From NCBI RefSeq assembly GCF_000247695.1, contig NW_004624734.1, positions 9,383,078-9,447,077 of the forward strand: a DNA stretch of 64,000 bases. The letters run 5' to 3'. Positions 23,027 to 33,150 of the stretch are shown piece by piece; position 1 is the stretch's first letter; each line of letters starts with the position of its first letter. Made by a program: the position numbers and the translations under genes. The notes beneath the pieces are model-generated. The model searched no databases and was not told the DNA's origin. It saw only the letters and a list, made by a program, of their open reading frames with translations. Source of the stretch: Heterocephalus glaber (Eukaryota > Chordata > Mammalia > Rodentia > Bathyergidae).

Positions 23027-23408
23027 GTAAGCAGGAGCATTGGGGATGCCCTGGGTTGGGGGAGGAGGTTCCGGGGCGGACACCTCCCAGCCAGTTCTTG
23101 GGCAGCTGCAGGAGTGAGTCTGGCACAAGGTCAAGAGCCAGCACTGCGGCTGCTGAGCCCAGGGACAGCTTGCAAAAGAAGATATCAAAGATTTCTTGCT
23201 TTTCCTGCTGTCCTGATGTGGGGACTCCCCCAGCTCTCTCTGAGCTCCTGTGCAGCCCAAAGGGGCCTGTGTGCTCCCTGCTGGGTCCAGGTGCAGGTCC
23301 TGAACACTCCAAATCCAGGAGGCCCAGTGGCTGGTGGGAGTGGCTTCCGGTGGTCATGGCTGTGCACAGACCTGCCCGGCTCTGGCCTCCCCTTTAGATC
23401 TGGTAGCA

Positions 23409-23434
23409 CCCCCCCACACACACACACACACACC
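23409..23434 (+). repeat. (CA)n microsatellite
   Basis: A short C-run followed by about nine CA units in CHGA intron 2. Confidence 0.9.
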
Positions 23435-23814
23435 AGGAGGCGTTCAAACCCTAGCTCTCCCACAGGGCCACAGTGAAAACATTTTTGACTGTGGCTTCTT
23501 CGCCCTGAACTCTGGCTAGTTGGGGGCTGCTGGTGGAGGTCACCATGGAAAGGACCTTAGGGGACACCAGTGTGTGGGGGGGGCGGGGAGTCCTCTGGCA
23601 GTAAGGAAGACTCCACACCAGGAATTTTCCCATCTGAGTCAAGGCTGCTTTCCCAGGCCCTGTACTCATATTTATCTCATCTCCACTGGAGTCACAAATG
23701 TCTACTCCTCATTTTCTAGGTGCTGTTTTCTTCTATGAGAGGCTACAGTTTAAACCAAAAGCATCAAAGAGATTTCAACCTCAGTTTGTTAATTACATTT
23801 CCTAATATACATAG

Positions 23815-23985
23815 GCCAGAATTGAAACCTCTACCACTCCTTTTAGCTGTGCAGTTTTGGGAACATTCAGTTCCTCTGAGCCTCCTCTTCCTCCCTCTCC
23901 CTTGAGGGAGGTGGGAAGAGTAGAAGTCATGGATATGAAGTGCTTGGCAAACGGTAGGTCCTCAATAAATGGGCACTGTTTTTCT
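23815..23985 (+). repeat. MIR fragment
   Basis: Sense MIR: 'gaaacctctaccactccttt', 'tagctgtgcagttttggg', 'ctctgagcctcctcttcctc', 'gtgcttggcaaacggtaggt' and 'cctcaataaatg'. It lies in CHGA intron 2. Confidence 0.7.
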
Positions 23986-24489
23986 TAGTGCTTCCCTTCT
24001 GGACTTCTCCAGCCTCCCTAGGACCGCTATGCAATTCCTGCCTCCCAGAATCGGCCCTCACAAACCGTGGTTATCTGATATGCACAAGGCAAGGTCTGAG
24101 GTTACAGGGAGGTCAGGGCACAGGCTGCTGGGCACTGCTTGCCAGATCCTGTATTCACCACCCCATAGTCACCATGTCATGCCCAGCAGCTGGGGTCAGG
24201 GGCACCAGAGCAGCTGGTTGACCTGAATGTTCCATCTGCGGCTGTGACTGCACACACTGTAGAGCGTTTGCCAGTGTGCCATCCTGGATCCCTGGACTGG
24301 TTGCCTTGGCATCCCAGAGACACAGCCTCCCACCCCCTCACTCACCGCCAGCATAGCCGATGCACGTCTGACACCTCCTTCTCTCCGAGCCCTAGGCTGT
24401 TGAAGCAAGTCTGAAGTTGTGAAGCCCTCCTTGGGCACGTGTGGCACTTCACGCTTTATAGAATGTTTCCCCATCTGTGCCTCTGTACC

Positions 24490-24610
24490 CTCGGTGGGCA
24501 GTGGGAAGGCGTTCTTGCTCCCATTTTACACACGAGGACACTGAGGCTCTGAGAGGTTAAGTCACTCGCCCAAGGTCACACTGCTAAGAAATCACACTTC
24601 CACTGGCACC
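24490..24610 (-). repeat. MIR fragment
   Basis: A well-kept antisense MIR core: 'cccattttacacacgaggac', 'actgaggctctgagaggtta', 'cgcccaaggtcacactgcta'. It lies in CHGA intron 2. Confidence 0.85.
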
Positions 24611-25243
24611 AGCACCAGAGGTCCATTTATCAGGTGCCTAGTGATCCATAGCAGCTTGCCAGACACTGGATAAGATGTTCAGAGGTATGGCTGCTGCTGC
24701 TGGCCTGGGATGGGGACCCAGGTGTACCCAGTGTGTGCCCCTTATCCAGCCAGACTATGAGACTGTCACCTCCTGCACATGATTACACTGCAGGTGTCTG
24801 GAAACAAGGCAGAACCAGGGAAGGTCTTTGCTGTCTTTTGGGCAATCCTGACCCTGAAGCATCTGTGAGGCCTCAGGACTTTGGAAAACATCCTCTTAAT
24901 TCCCAGAAGAGTTCCTTAGCCTTAGAGAAATGACCTTGGGACAAGAAGATAGCAGTACCCGCCCCATAGCCCACACTCCCTGTGATCAGCCCTAGAGGGG
25001 CACCTGCTTGCCTGGCCATGTGATTGGAATGCCTGGCCCATGGCAGACAGCATAGGAAGGTTTTCTGCCATTGTTGTTACTGTCAGGCTAAGGCAAGTGA
25101 GGTTCCTGAGCCAGGCATCCACATACTCATGGAAACCAAAGCAGATGCCCTTCTGTTCTCAACAGACAGTGTTCCTCTAGAGCCCCTGGGGGCTGAGCCC
25201 CATGCCCAAACCAGTCCCAACCTTTCCTCCACCGTCTTCCCAG

Positions 25244-25337
25244 GTGATGAAGTGCATTGTCGAGGTTATCTCTGACTCGCTGTCCAAGCCCAGCCCCATG
25301 CCTGTCAGCCAGGAGTGTTTGGAGATCCTCCGAGGAG
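25244..25337 (+). CDS. CHGA: CHGA exon 3, vasostatin disulfide loop
   Basis: The exon encodes 31 residues starting VMKCIVEVISDSLSKP. The two cysteines at mature positions 17 and 38 form the only disulfide loop of chromogranin A, needed for sorting to the regulated pathway. The segment is nearly identical to human, with conservative changes (SDSL for SDTL, CLEIL for CFETL). It ends in the Arg-Gly of the RGD motif, whose Asp codon is split over the next intron (G|AC). The donor is GTAGGA. Confidence 0.97.
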
Positions 25338-25991
25338 GTAGGAGTCCAAGGCTGGGGCTGGGAGGTGAAGACTGGGTGTGTGGCTTTTGATGGAACCAAT
25401 CATTTAGTCAGCCTAGGCCAGCACTGAGCTGGAGTCTGAAGGGGACTGGTGCTGAGGGAGTCACTGTTCCTATTCTCCCAGAGCTTATGGACTAGCAGAA
25501 GGGACATAACATGAATACAGTGTGCTGAAATTCTAGGCAGAATGAAGCCAGGGCTGGAAGAACAAGCCACCAGACCGTGAGCTCCCCGTCACCTGGATCT
25601 TGTGTGCTATATCCCCAGTGTCAGAATGGAGCCTGGCACCTGGCAGATACCCCATGGATCTGTGATGAATAAGGAGTAACCTTTCCAAGCACAGGCAGGT
25701 CTTGGCCAGCTGCTGGGTAGAGCCAGTCCCATCTAGGTTGGGCTTGGAAAGCAGCATTGGCAATCAACAGGTAGAAAGTGAAAAAAGGGTCCTGCAGGCA
25801 GAGCGGATGTCATGGGCAACAGCCTGGTGGGAAATGTACTTAGACCCTTTATCTCAATATTTAATCTTACTGCTGCCACCTGGCTTTGAGTTTCCAGAAC
25901 AAATCCCTTGTGCTCAGCTGGAAATATTGATGGTAATCTCTCTCTCAGTCACGCTCTGGAAACCACCCATAACTTGGCTCTTTCCCTGCAG
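25338..25991 (+). other. CHGA intron 3
   Basis: A 654-base GT-AG intron with a possible degraded L2 tail near 25,580-25,680 ('ccccagtgtcagaatggagc', 'ctggcacctggcagatac'). Confidence 0.8.
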
Positions 25992-26060
25992 ACGAACGGA
26001 TCCTTTCTATCCTGCGACACCAGAATTTGCTGAGGGAGCTGCAAGACCTAGCTCTCCAAG
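25992..26060 (+). CDS. CHGA: CHGA exon 4, chromofungin region
   Basis: The exon encodes DERILSILRHQNLLRELQ followed by DLALQ. This amphipathic helix is the chromofungin region (mature 47-66), the membrane-active, antimicrobial part of vasostatin-1. One conservative change from human is visible (LLRE for LLKE). The first residue completes the RGD motif at mature 43-45. The acceptor is 'tttccctgcag' and the donor is GTATTT. Confidence 0.97.
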
Positions 26061-27200
26061 GTATTTCCCAGCCGCTGCGCACGATTCTGGGGAAATTCCA
26101 GGAACCAAGAGTCAGAAATCAGGGTGGAAGTTTGAACAAGACCCTCTGGGGTACTTGGTTATTTCTTTTCAGTTACAGAGCAGAAAGGTAGGTCCTCCAT
26201 GCCACCGGGCCAGTAATCTATTATTGATATCATTAAAGAGATCAAAGCCCACGGAGGTTGAGTATCTGGCCCAAGGTCACACAGTGAGTAGGGTTGCATC
26301 AAAATCAGATGCAGCTTTCCTAATACCCGACGGAGTCTGGAGTCCAGCCATTTTAGGAAAGGCACTTGCAGGACTACAATGTGGAGAGGATTCTTTTCTT
26401 CTGTAAGCTGAGAAAGAAATTGATCACAAGAGGAGAGGGGCCCTTTTCCCTTGTGAGTGCCTGCTGAAGGGGTAAAGGGGGAGGCGGTGTCTTACCTGCC
26501 CCCACACAGACCAGACTTGCAGGGGGCTTCAGGGTGAGGCATGTCTCCCTGAGGGATTAAGAAAATCCACAGATGCTATTGGGAGTGGAGTAACTGTAAG
26601 ATAGTGAACTCCCTGTCTCTGAGAGTATTCAAGCAGACAGCTACTCCCCCCAGCTCCTTCCAGGATTGCCGCAAGGCACAGCACTGCCCTGGCTGATTGG
26701 AAAACTTGGGTCTTGCCCCTGTCTGCCCCTGGCTGACTCCCCGAGGGAAGTGCCATTTATGCAGAAGGGGGGGCCAAGATCACTGGCGCCTTGTGCCTGA
26801 GTCTGGCACCTGCTTCCAACTCGAGGAAGCCCCACTTTCAGGGCTGGCCTGGGTCTAGGGGTGGGGGGTGAAGGTGGCTCTGATCCAGGAAGCCCCCACT
26901 CTGGGCCCTTGGGGCAGACTGGGCTGTGTGTGAGAACAGGAGAAATCTGGGAGGAGGCAAATAGATTCCTCCGTCCATGCCTCTCCCGGTTATCATGCCT
27001 GCTTTCTGTCGCTTGGGGCGCTGCCCAGCAGCACACGCCTGCCCATGTGGTTGTCACAACTCAAAATGGGTGCCTGGTGCATAGCAGGTGCAGGCAGAGC
27101 CCTGGCTGCTAGTACCTGTCTATTATGAACTTTGCCATCATCGATGCTGGGCTTAGATTTTTTAAGCTAAGCATGAAATATTTTATTACAATATCATAAA

Positions 27201-27316
27201 TTTTTTTCGAAACAGAGTCTCGCTCTGTAATTCAGGCTGGCCTCGAACTCACAGCAACCTTCCTGCCTTAGCCTCCCAAGTCCTGGGACCACAGGCATGC
27301 ACCACCATGCCCCGCT
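27201..27316 (-). repeat. B1 monomer SINE
   Basis: An antisense B1 without an ID half: 'cgaaacagagtctcgctctg', 'taattcaggctggcctcg', 'ccttcctgccttagcctccc' and 'gcatgcaccaccatgcccc'. It is one of few monomeric B1 copies in the window. Confidence 0.85.
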
Positions 27317-27428
27317 CTATAATACGATAATTTTAAAATTAAACATTGAATGGGCAGCTTACATTTGAATAATTAAATATCATGTCAAGGAAGACTGTTA
27401 GAGGAGAATGTGTCTGGAAACATCTGGG

Positions 27429-27432
<4 letters not shown>

Positions 27433-27479
<47 letters not shown>
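27433..27479 (+). repeat. (TG)n microsatellite
   Basis: About 23 uninterrupted TG units in CHGA intron 4. The length makes it probably polymorphic, and alternating purine-pyrimidine DNA of this kind can form Z-DNA. Confidence 0.97.
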
Positions 27480-27481
<2 letters not shown>

Positions 27482-28160
27482 AGGGTGTGGATCCAGCATA
27501 CACAGCATCCTATGCATAGGTATGGGGTTGTTTTCCATTGTACAGGCACTGTGTGTATCTTCAGCCCTCATCACCTCCACTCTGCCATGGGCTCTGTAAC
27601 ACCTGGCACACCTGCCTCTACCTTAGTTCCTACCTGTGTCAACAGTGGTTATGGATGAGCATCCAGTCGTGGAGAGCCTATGTTGCCCGAGGTCCCCAAG
27701 CTATGTAATGCCCAGGAGAGGGCTAGAACCCACATCTGTCCAGGCCAGGGCTGGCCCACAGCCACCCCAAAATCCCTACGTTGGGGGAAAAACCATCAAC
27801 AGCTGCAGAGCTGACCTGGCCGAGAAGCCAGCATCCAGAAGCAGGCACAGGCATGGAGACAGTAAGAAGAGGTGGCAGCAGCATCTTGGGACGATGCAGG
27901 GAGAGGGGCTTGGGGGTTATAGTAATGAGGGGCAGCCCCGGATTCAGGCAGGGGAGTGGGGCTTAGAGTTCACGGCAGCGGGTGGCAGCCCTGGGCTCAG
28001 ATGCAGGTGCAGGGCTTGGCCGGGACTCCTGAGGGGCCGGGGTCCCTCGGTGTCTCACTGGGCAGCCCCAACTGGATGCAGCTGATTTGTACATGGGCCT
28101 CGGTCTTGTGGCCAGAGGTGCTGGGGCTGGGGCAAATGGGACTGTCCTGCTCTCCACCAG

Positions 28161-28259
28161 GGACCAAGGAGAGGGCACAGCAGCAGAAAAAGCACAGCAG
28201 CTTCGAGGAGGAGCTCTCAGAGGTTGTGGGGAACCACAGCGACAAGGCCAAGCGGAAAG
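28161..28259 (+). CDS. CHGA: CHGA exon 5, end of vasostatin-1
   Basis: The exon encodes TKERAQQQKKHSSFEEELSE and then VVGNHSDKAKRK. The pair KK at mature 77-78 is the cleavage site that releases vasostatin-1 (1-76). The FEEELSEV block matches the human FEDELSEV. The last residues, KAKRK, are more basic than the human Q-A-E-L-K at this place and could form an extra prohormone-convertase site at the exon 5/6 junction. The donor is GTCAGT. Confidence 0.95.
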
Positions 28260-28369
28260 GTCAGTGCCACTCGGCTGGCCGGAAGTGGGTGGGGAAGCGA
28301 GGACGGCGAACACCATAGTCACAATGGTCAGGGTTTCCACGGAGCCGGAGCACCTCCTTTAAGCCCGAA

Positions 28370-28480
28370 TGTTAGCTGGTATTTCCTTCCCTTTGCACAT
28401 GGAGAAACTGAGGCCCAGGGAGATTAAGTCCTTTGCCCAAGGTGAGCCCCCTGATAAGGATTTGAATCTGGGTCCCACCT
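28370..28480 (-). repeat. MIR fragment
   Basis: Antisense MIR core: 'tttgcacatggagaaactga', 'ggcccagggagattaagtcc', 'tttgcccaaggtgag', 'gatttgaatctgggtc'. It lies in CHGA intron 5. Confidence 0.8.
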
Positions 28481-28999
28481 GCCCACCTCAGGGCTGGCAT
28501 TGTAGGGCAGAAAGTCTCTGGCCTGGCAGTGCCTACCCTGGGTCTGCCCCGTGGCCCTCCCCAGAATGCCTACAGGGCCTTGGTGGCCCCTTAGAGTGGC
28601 CAAGCTGGAGGAGGATGTGGAGCAGCGGGCTCAGAATGCTAAGTAAACTGGGTTAACATTCTTGAAACCAAAGAGCTTTCAGGAGTCAAAGGGGTCACGG
28701 CTCCGGGCGATGTGACACCCTGTCACCCATCTGCCCTTCAGAAAGAGCCACAAACTGCAGGCTCTTTGCATATGGCAGTGGGCGGCTAAGGCACGTTTCC
28801 GGGAGCTGGGTCACAGTGGCATTGCAGTGTGGCAGTGAGGCCGGCTGCCTGCACACTGTCCCAAGCTGTCACCCTGTGGCCACTTGGGGTGCTGCTTGGG
28901 GCCCAGGGGAGCCTGCAGGGCAGCAGGGAAGAGATAGAACATCTGTGTGCAGGCGTGAGCTTGCCCCTGGAAGCTTTAATTCCAAATGACCCTGAACTC

Positions 29000-29110
29000 T
29001 GTTTAGAGACATGGGATCAAGGCTCAGTTCTGCTGCCTACAGCCTGCAGGAGCAGGGACAAGTCACCTAACCTCTCTGAAGGCCAGTCTGGGTCTCTCTG
29101 TAACAGGCAC
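29000..29110 (+). repeat. MIR fragment
   Basis: 'gctcagttctgctgcctaca' and 'gacaagtcacctaacctctc' give a sense MIR core in CHGA intron 5. Confidence 0.65.
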
Positions 29111-29294
29111 AGGACCACCGGTCCCCTGGAGTCCTGGTGACACTCAAACAGTGGCCTGTGCTTGGCCATGCTTTGTTCGGTGGTGATCATTCTTGTGATG
29201 AGAGGGAGTTTATTGTCGCCAAGAAAATACCTTTTAATAAAACCCTGCAAATACTAAGGAACTGAGCACTTTGACAAGATACCCAAGACAGAGA

Positions 29295-29400
29295 AACCCC
29301 ACGTGGAAGGGACAATGCAGTCCCTGTTGCCTATGACACAGAAAGATTAAGCGACCTGCTCAAAATCACACAGCAGTTCAGCTGATGTCCTAATTTTCAG
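29295..29400 (-). repeat. MIR fragment
   Basis: 'gacacagaaagattaagcga' and 'cctgctcaaaatcacacagc' are an antisense MIR core in CHGA intron 5. Confidence 0.6.
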
Positions 29401-29454
29401 TTCAGATTGCTGTCTTCTGGGGTCATTTTCAAGGTCTGTTGATTTTTGGGTTTG

Positions 29455-29545
29455 GTTTTTTGTGGTTTTTTTGTACCAGGATCGAACTCAGGATCTTGCG
29501 CTTGTGAGGCAGGTGGCAGAACCACTGAGCTAAATCCCCTGCTGG
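29455..29545 (-). repeat. ID-type SINE
   Basis: An antisense ID: T-rich tail, 'gtaccaggatcgaactcagg', 'cttgtgaggcaggtggcaga', 'accactgagctaaatcccc'. Near-duplicate flanks 'gggtttggttttt' and 'gggtttagttttt' look like the target site. Confidence 0.9.
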
Positions 29546-29774
29546 GTTTAGTTTTTAGTTTTTAAATCACATCCTGTTTTAAGAGGCAGACTTAAAGAAA
29601 CACCATCTAGTTGTGCCCAGAGCAAAGCCCAGACACAGAGCTTAACTCTAATGCTTGTCTTGGGGCTCGATGGCAGCCAAGCCATGTGGTGACTAAGATC
29701 TGAAATTGGCCTCTGGGGAGGCCCCGCATGCAGCCTGGTCCTCAGGGCCTGACTCTGCCCTGTTGTTTCTGCAG

Positions 29775-30200
29775 ACGTGATGGAGGAAGCTTCCCCCAAG
29801 GATGCCATGGAGCGAGGAGGGGATGGTAAGGAGGAGAATGCTGAAGCCACAGAAGAAGCTAGGCCCCAGGCCCTCCCGGAACCTAGGCAGGGCTCTGTGA
29901 CCTCAGGGAGCAAGCGGGCCCCCAGTGAGGAGGAGGAGGAGCAGGAGGCCCCCAACACCCAGCTGCCAGCCAGCCTCCCCAGCCAGGAACACCCAAGCCC
30001 TGCACAGAGTCTAGAGGACGGCCAGAAGGGCACAGGCGCAGAGCAAGGGCAGCCGGAAAAGAGGGAGAAAGAGGAGGAAAAGGAGGAAGACGAAGAGGCC
30101 GGAGACGCCGGAGAGAAGGCTGTGCCCGGGGGAGAAGACCCCACTGCAGTGCTGAACTCTCACCAGGATCTCAGTGACAAGGAGATCCAGAAAGGCGACA
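29775..30200 (+). CDS. CHGA: CHGA exon 6, acidic middle domain
   Basis: The exon encodes about 142 residues of low-complexity, Glu-rich, disordered protein, the calcium-binding and aggregating middle of chromogranin A. Recognisable landmarks are ARPQALPEP, the PASLPSQ block, the KR dibasic in PEKREKEEE and TAVLNSHQDL near the end. Much of the net 15-residue shortening relative to human seems to fall in this exon. It ends EIQKGD, where human reads EIRKGE, so the dibasic RK in front of pancreastatin is reduced to one Lys. The acceptor is 'tttctgcag' and the donor is GTACGT. The last codon (A|GT) is split. Confidence 0.95.
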
Positions 30201-30845
30201 GTACGTGGGGTGACAGGGACCTCAACAAGCATGTCTGGGAGATGGGGTGGGTGGAAGGGACCTTATCATCCATTCCACCTTCTCATTCCACCTTCATCAC
30301 TGTCTGGAGACATTGGTGTTATCTCCATGTTCCAGATGGAGAAATGAGGCTCAGAGAGGTTAAGGGATTTGCCCAAGGTCATACAGCTCATGGGTAGTGA
30401 ACGCTGAGGGTCCAACCCTGGCTTGTCTGACCCCAACAGCCACCTCCAGTCTGGGAGGCAAGAGACCTTTGCAGGGTGAATGGCCGGTGGGCTCTGGCAA
30501 CAGACCGACAGTATGTCGGGTGGGAGCAGGCTGAGCCGGGACAGTGTCAGCTTCTACTAGGGTTTAGGAGACTCTGGCTTCTCTTGAGGGTCTTATCAGG
30601 GCCTCCCTCAGGCTGGGTCAGGGGCTCCCAGGGCGAGGGGCCAGAGGAGGAGGTGGGCTCTAACTATCCAACCCCTTTGAGCTGAGAGGGTCTTAGAAAC
30701 ATGGGATCAAGATGGCGCCTCCCTCTGAGGGGTCCCTGTGGAGAGACTGGGCTGGACCCTGAGATCCCACCTGTGGCCCCAGGAGTGACACTGGGGAAAA
30801 TGGCGGCCTCTCCTCATTTCCTACTCTTGTCACCATCTGCTCCAG
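30201..30845 (+). other. CHGA intron 6
   Basis: A 645-base GT-AG intron. An antisense MIR with a very clear core lies at about 30,270-30,435. Confidence 0.9.
30270..30435 (-). repeat. MIR fragment
   Basis: 'gatggagaaatgaggctcag', 'agaggttaagggatttgccc' and 'aaggtcatacagctcatggg' form a well-kept antisense MIR in CHGA intron 6. Confidence 0.85.
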
Positions 30846-31309
30846 GTTGGTCCGAGGCCCTGGATGTCGATGGAGCTGGGAAGACTGGGACTGAGGAGGC
30901 TCGGCCCACCGAGGGGAAGGGAGAGCAGGAGCAGGAGGAGGAGGAGATGGCAGGGGTCCCCCAAGGCCCCTTCCGGGGTGGGAAGAGCAGGGAGCTGGAG
31001 CAGGAGGAGGAGCGGCTCTCCAGGGAGCGGGAGGACGCCGAGCGCTGGAGCAGGATGGATCAGCTGGCCAAAGAGCTGGCAGCCGAGAAGCGGCTGGAGG
31101 GGGAGGACCAGGAGGACGACCCTGACCGCTCCATGAAGCTCTCCTTCCAGGCCCCGGCCTATGACTTCCGGGGCTCTGGGCCGCAGCTTCGACGAGGCTG
31201 GAGGCCGTCTTCCCGGGAGGACAGCATCGAGGCTGGCCTGCCCCTCCAGGCCCATGGCTTCCGTGAGGAGAAGAAGGAGGAGGAGGGCAGTGCCAACCGC
31301 AGAGCAGAG
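30846..31309 (+). CDS. CHGA: CHGA exon 7: pancreastatin, WE-14 and catestatin
   Basis: The exon encodes 154 full codons. In order it holds the pancreastatin region (SEALDVDGAGK to PQGPFRGGK, with the amidation signal Gly-Gly-Lys kept), WE-14 (WSRMDQLAKELAAE followed by KR) and catestatin (SMKLSFQAPAYDFRGSGPQL followed by RR). It ends with the GWRPSSREDS and EEKKEEEGSANRR blocks. Compared with human, catestatin loses two Arg (QAP for RAR), Gly364 is Asp, and WE-14 is preceded by ER rather than KR. The acceptor is 'catctgctccag'. The donor is GTTGGT, weaker than consensus, with a GTACGG four bases further on. Confidence 0.95.
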
Positions 31310-31799
31310 GTTGGTACGGGGAGATGCCAGCCCTGGGCCAGGCCCCGGACGTGCCGGCCCACCCTGACACGTGTCCCTGGCCCCACTGCGGGGACATGGT
31401 CCCCTGGCACCTGGGGCTAGAGAGGTGCTCAGAGAGGGGCTTCTGAGGGAGGGGAATGCCTAGCTCACAGTGGGCAGGAGGACAGGTGAGTGGCAGGGAG
31501 GCGAGTGGCAGGCAGAGTGGAGACTTCCTCCTGAAGGCCTTCAGGAGCCTGTGCAGCTTGTGAGCAGGTCATGGGGGTGACGGGCAGGGCTTGGAAAAAG
31601 AAGGAGCTGGCAGGACTATCTCGGGAGCTGTGGCCCTGAGAGCTAGGAGGGAAGTGGGCAGGACACTAAGGGCCAGGTTTTGCAGTTGGTGCAGGCAGGT
31701 CCTCCTGGACCCCGGACCACCTGGGCACACTGTCCTTCCAGGTTGAGGCCCACGATGGCAGAGGGGGGACAGGGCCAGATGTTCCCTGGGGTGTGGTGA

Positions 31800-31950
31800 A
31801 CGGTAGGGACCACGGACATGTGTCAGACCTGGGTTCATCCTTGTCTCAGCCGTGTGGCTTTGGGCAGGTCAGTGCCCTCCTCTGAGCCTCACCAGTACCG
31901 CATTTGGGAAATGGGGATAAGGAGTCCTTTCTGCTCACCTCATTGTCACA
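31800..31950 (+). repeat. MIR fragment
   Basis: Sense MIR: 'agacctgggttcatccttgt', 'gtggctttgggcaggtcagt', 'ctctgagcctcaccagtacc', 'gggaaatggggataagg'. Confidence 0.75.
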
Positions 31951-33039
31951 ACAACACACACGAGTTTGAAGACCTGGCCTGCCTAGGGCCACTTGGGCAG
32001 CTGACTGGGGTGGTGCAGGGATACTGGTGGAGCCCCCGGGAGAGGTGGGAGCCGGGCTCTTGGCAGCTGGAGGAGGCCCTGGTGGCACCTGGCTCAAGCT
32101 GCAGGCCCAGGTGGAAGCGAGGCTCCAGGGTGCCACACCTGTCCACAGCACTGACCCTAAGGCCCTTCTTTGCCCACCCAGAAGGAGTGGCCCCTTCTTT
32201 GGGCCCTGACCCTCTCTCCGGGCCTGGGATGGGGGCCTTGTTGGCAACCTGAGAGGAAGAAGGCCCCTTCCTGGCCACTGGAGCTGGGAGAGGGCATATG
32301 CCCATGTTCCCTGAGCCTGGGCGGACAGGCTCAGGGGCAGCAGCTGTGAACCCAGCACAGGTGGAGCGGCCTTGAGCACCTGGCCCTTCCCCACCCACTG
32401 ACACCAGGGAGAATTTCCCTCCAGCTTCCCTTCTGTACAAGCAGGGGGAACCCCAGGTGGCAGGTGGAGAAATGGGGACCCGAGAGTCTTGAGGACAAGA
32501 TGGGGTGAGGGCCTCCTCCTCCCAGTACAAGACGAGCACCACAGAGCTCAAGCCCCTGTCTCCAGGGCAGCCACTGTCAGTGACCCTGTGGACAAGGTGT
32601 GCCATCAGCAGTCCCAATCAGCAGGGACCCCAGGAAGACAACCCCTGTAGGTGAAGACCAGGGAGGTGGCCAGGGGCTGGGTCACAGAACAGGGCTCAGA
32701 GGGGCGTGCCTCCGTCCCTGTACACACTGGCTGCCAGAACTTGGGATCCCCAAAGATCGGGACCAAGGATGAAGAAGGCCCAGCTGTAGGCAGGTGGGTG
32801 TGGGTGCCGTCATAGCACCCAGCCTACCCCACATTCTCCATAGGACAGAGACTAGAGCACAGAACCAAAGCCAGGCCAGGTTGATCATGGGAGCCACTGC
32901 TCCCTGTGCGGATGTATGTGTCAGTGGTGCTGCCTAAAGGGATGGAAGCTTTGTTTCCCACGTGCCCTGAACCATTAGGACGAAGTGGGGCCGAGAAGAG
33001 GCTCCCAGGGGCAGCTTCCCCGCCTTCTTGTGATCACAG

Positions 33040-33150
33040 TCCTCAGGGCAGCCCAGCAGGGCGACGTCATTGTCGCCATGAAACAGATGAGGCTCACAGA
33101 GGTAAAGCCACCTGTCCAAGGCCACACAGCTAACCAGGAGCCCTGCCAGT
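33040..33150 (-). repeat. MIR fragment
   Basis: 'catgaaacagatgaggctca', 'cagaggtaaagccacctgtc' and 'caaggccacacagctaacca' are an antisense MIR core. Confidence 0.75.

Larger units (their letters stand above)
23027..25243 (+). other. CHGA intron 2
   Basis: A 2.2 kb GT-AG intron. It holds a (CA)n run near 23,409-23,434, a sense MIR at 23,815-23,985 and an antisense MIR at 24,490-24,610. Confidence 0.9.
26061..28160 (+). other. CHGA intron 4
   Basis: A 2.1 kb GT-AG intron. It holds a possible antisense MIR near 26,225-26,310 ('ctggcccaaggtcacacagt'), a B1 SINE at 27,201-27,316 and a long (TG)n run at 27,433-27,479. Confidence 0.9.
28260..29774 (+). other. CHGA intron 5
   Basis: A 1.5 kb GT-AG intron with an antisense MIR at 28,370-28,480, a sense MIR near 29,000-29,110, an antisense MIR near 29,295-29,400 and an ID SINE near 29,455-29,545. 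Confidence 0.9.

Noticed and set aside
25702..26406. A 234-codon plus-strand frame around CHGA exon 4
   Set aside because: It reads mostly intron, and in a different frame from the conserved exon 4 peptide. The exon edges are fixed by conserved splice sites.
27398..27658. Frames through the (TG)n run coding Cys-Val or His-Thr repeats
   Set aside because: They are translations of a dinucleotide microsatellite, not genes.
29548..30144. A 198-codon Ser/Leu-rich frame on the minus strand opposite CHGA exon 6
   Set aside because: It is the shadow of the Glu-rich coding exon (GAG repeats read as CTC). It has no domain and no supporting splice sites.
30693..31397. A 234-codon minus-strand frame opposite CHGA exon 7
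   Set aside because: Same cause: the antisense of a GC-rich, acidic coding exon stays open by composition.
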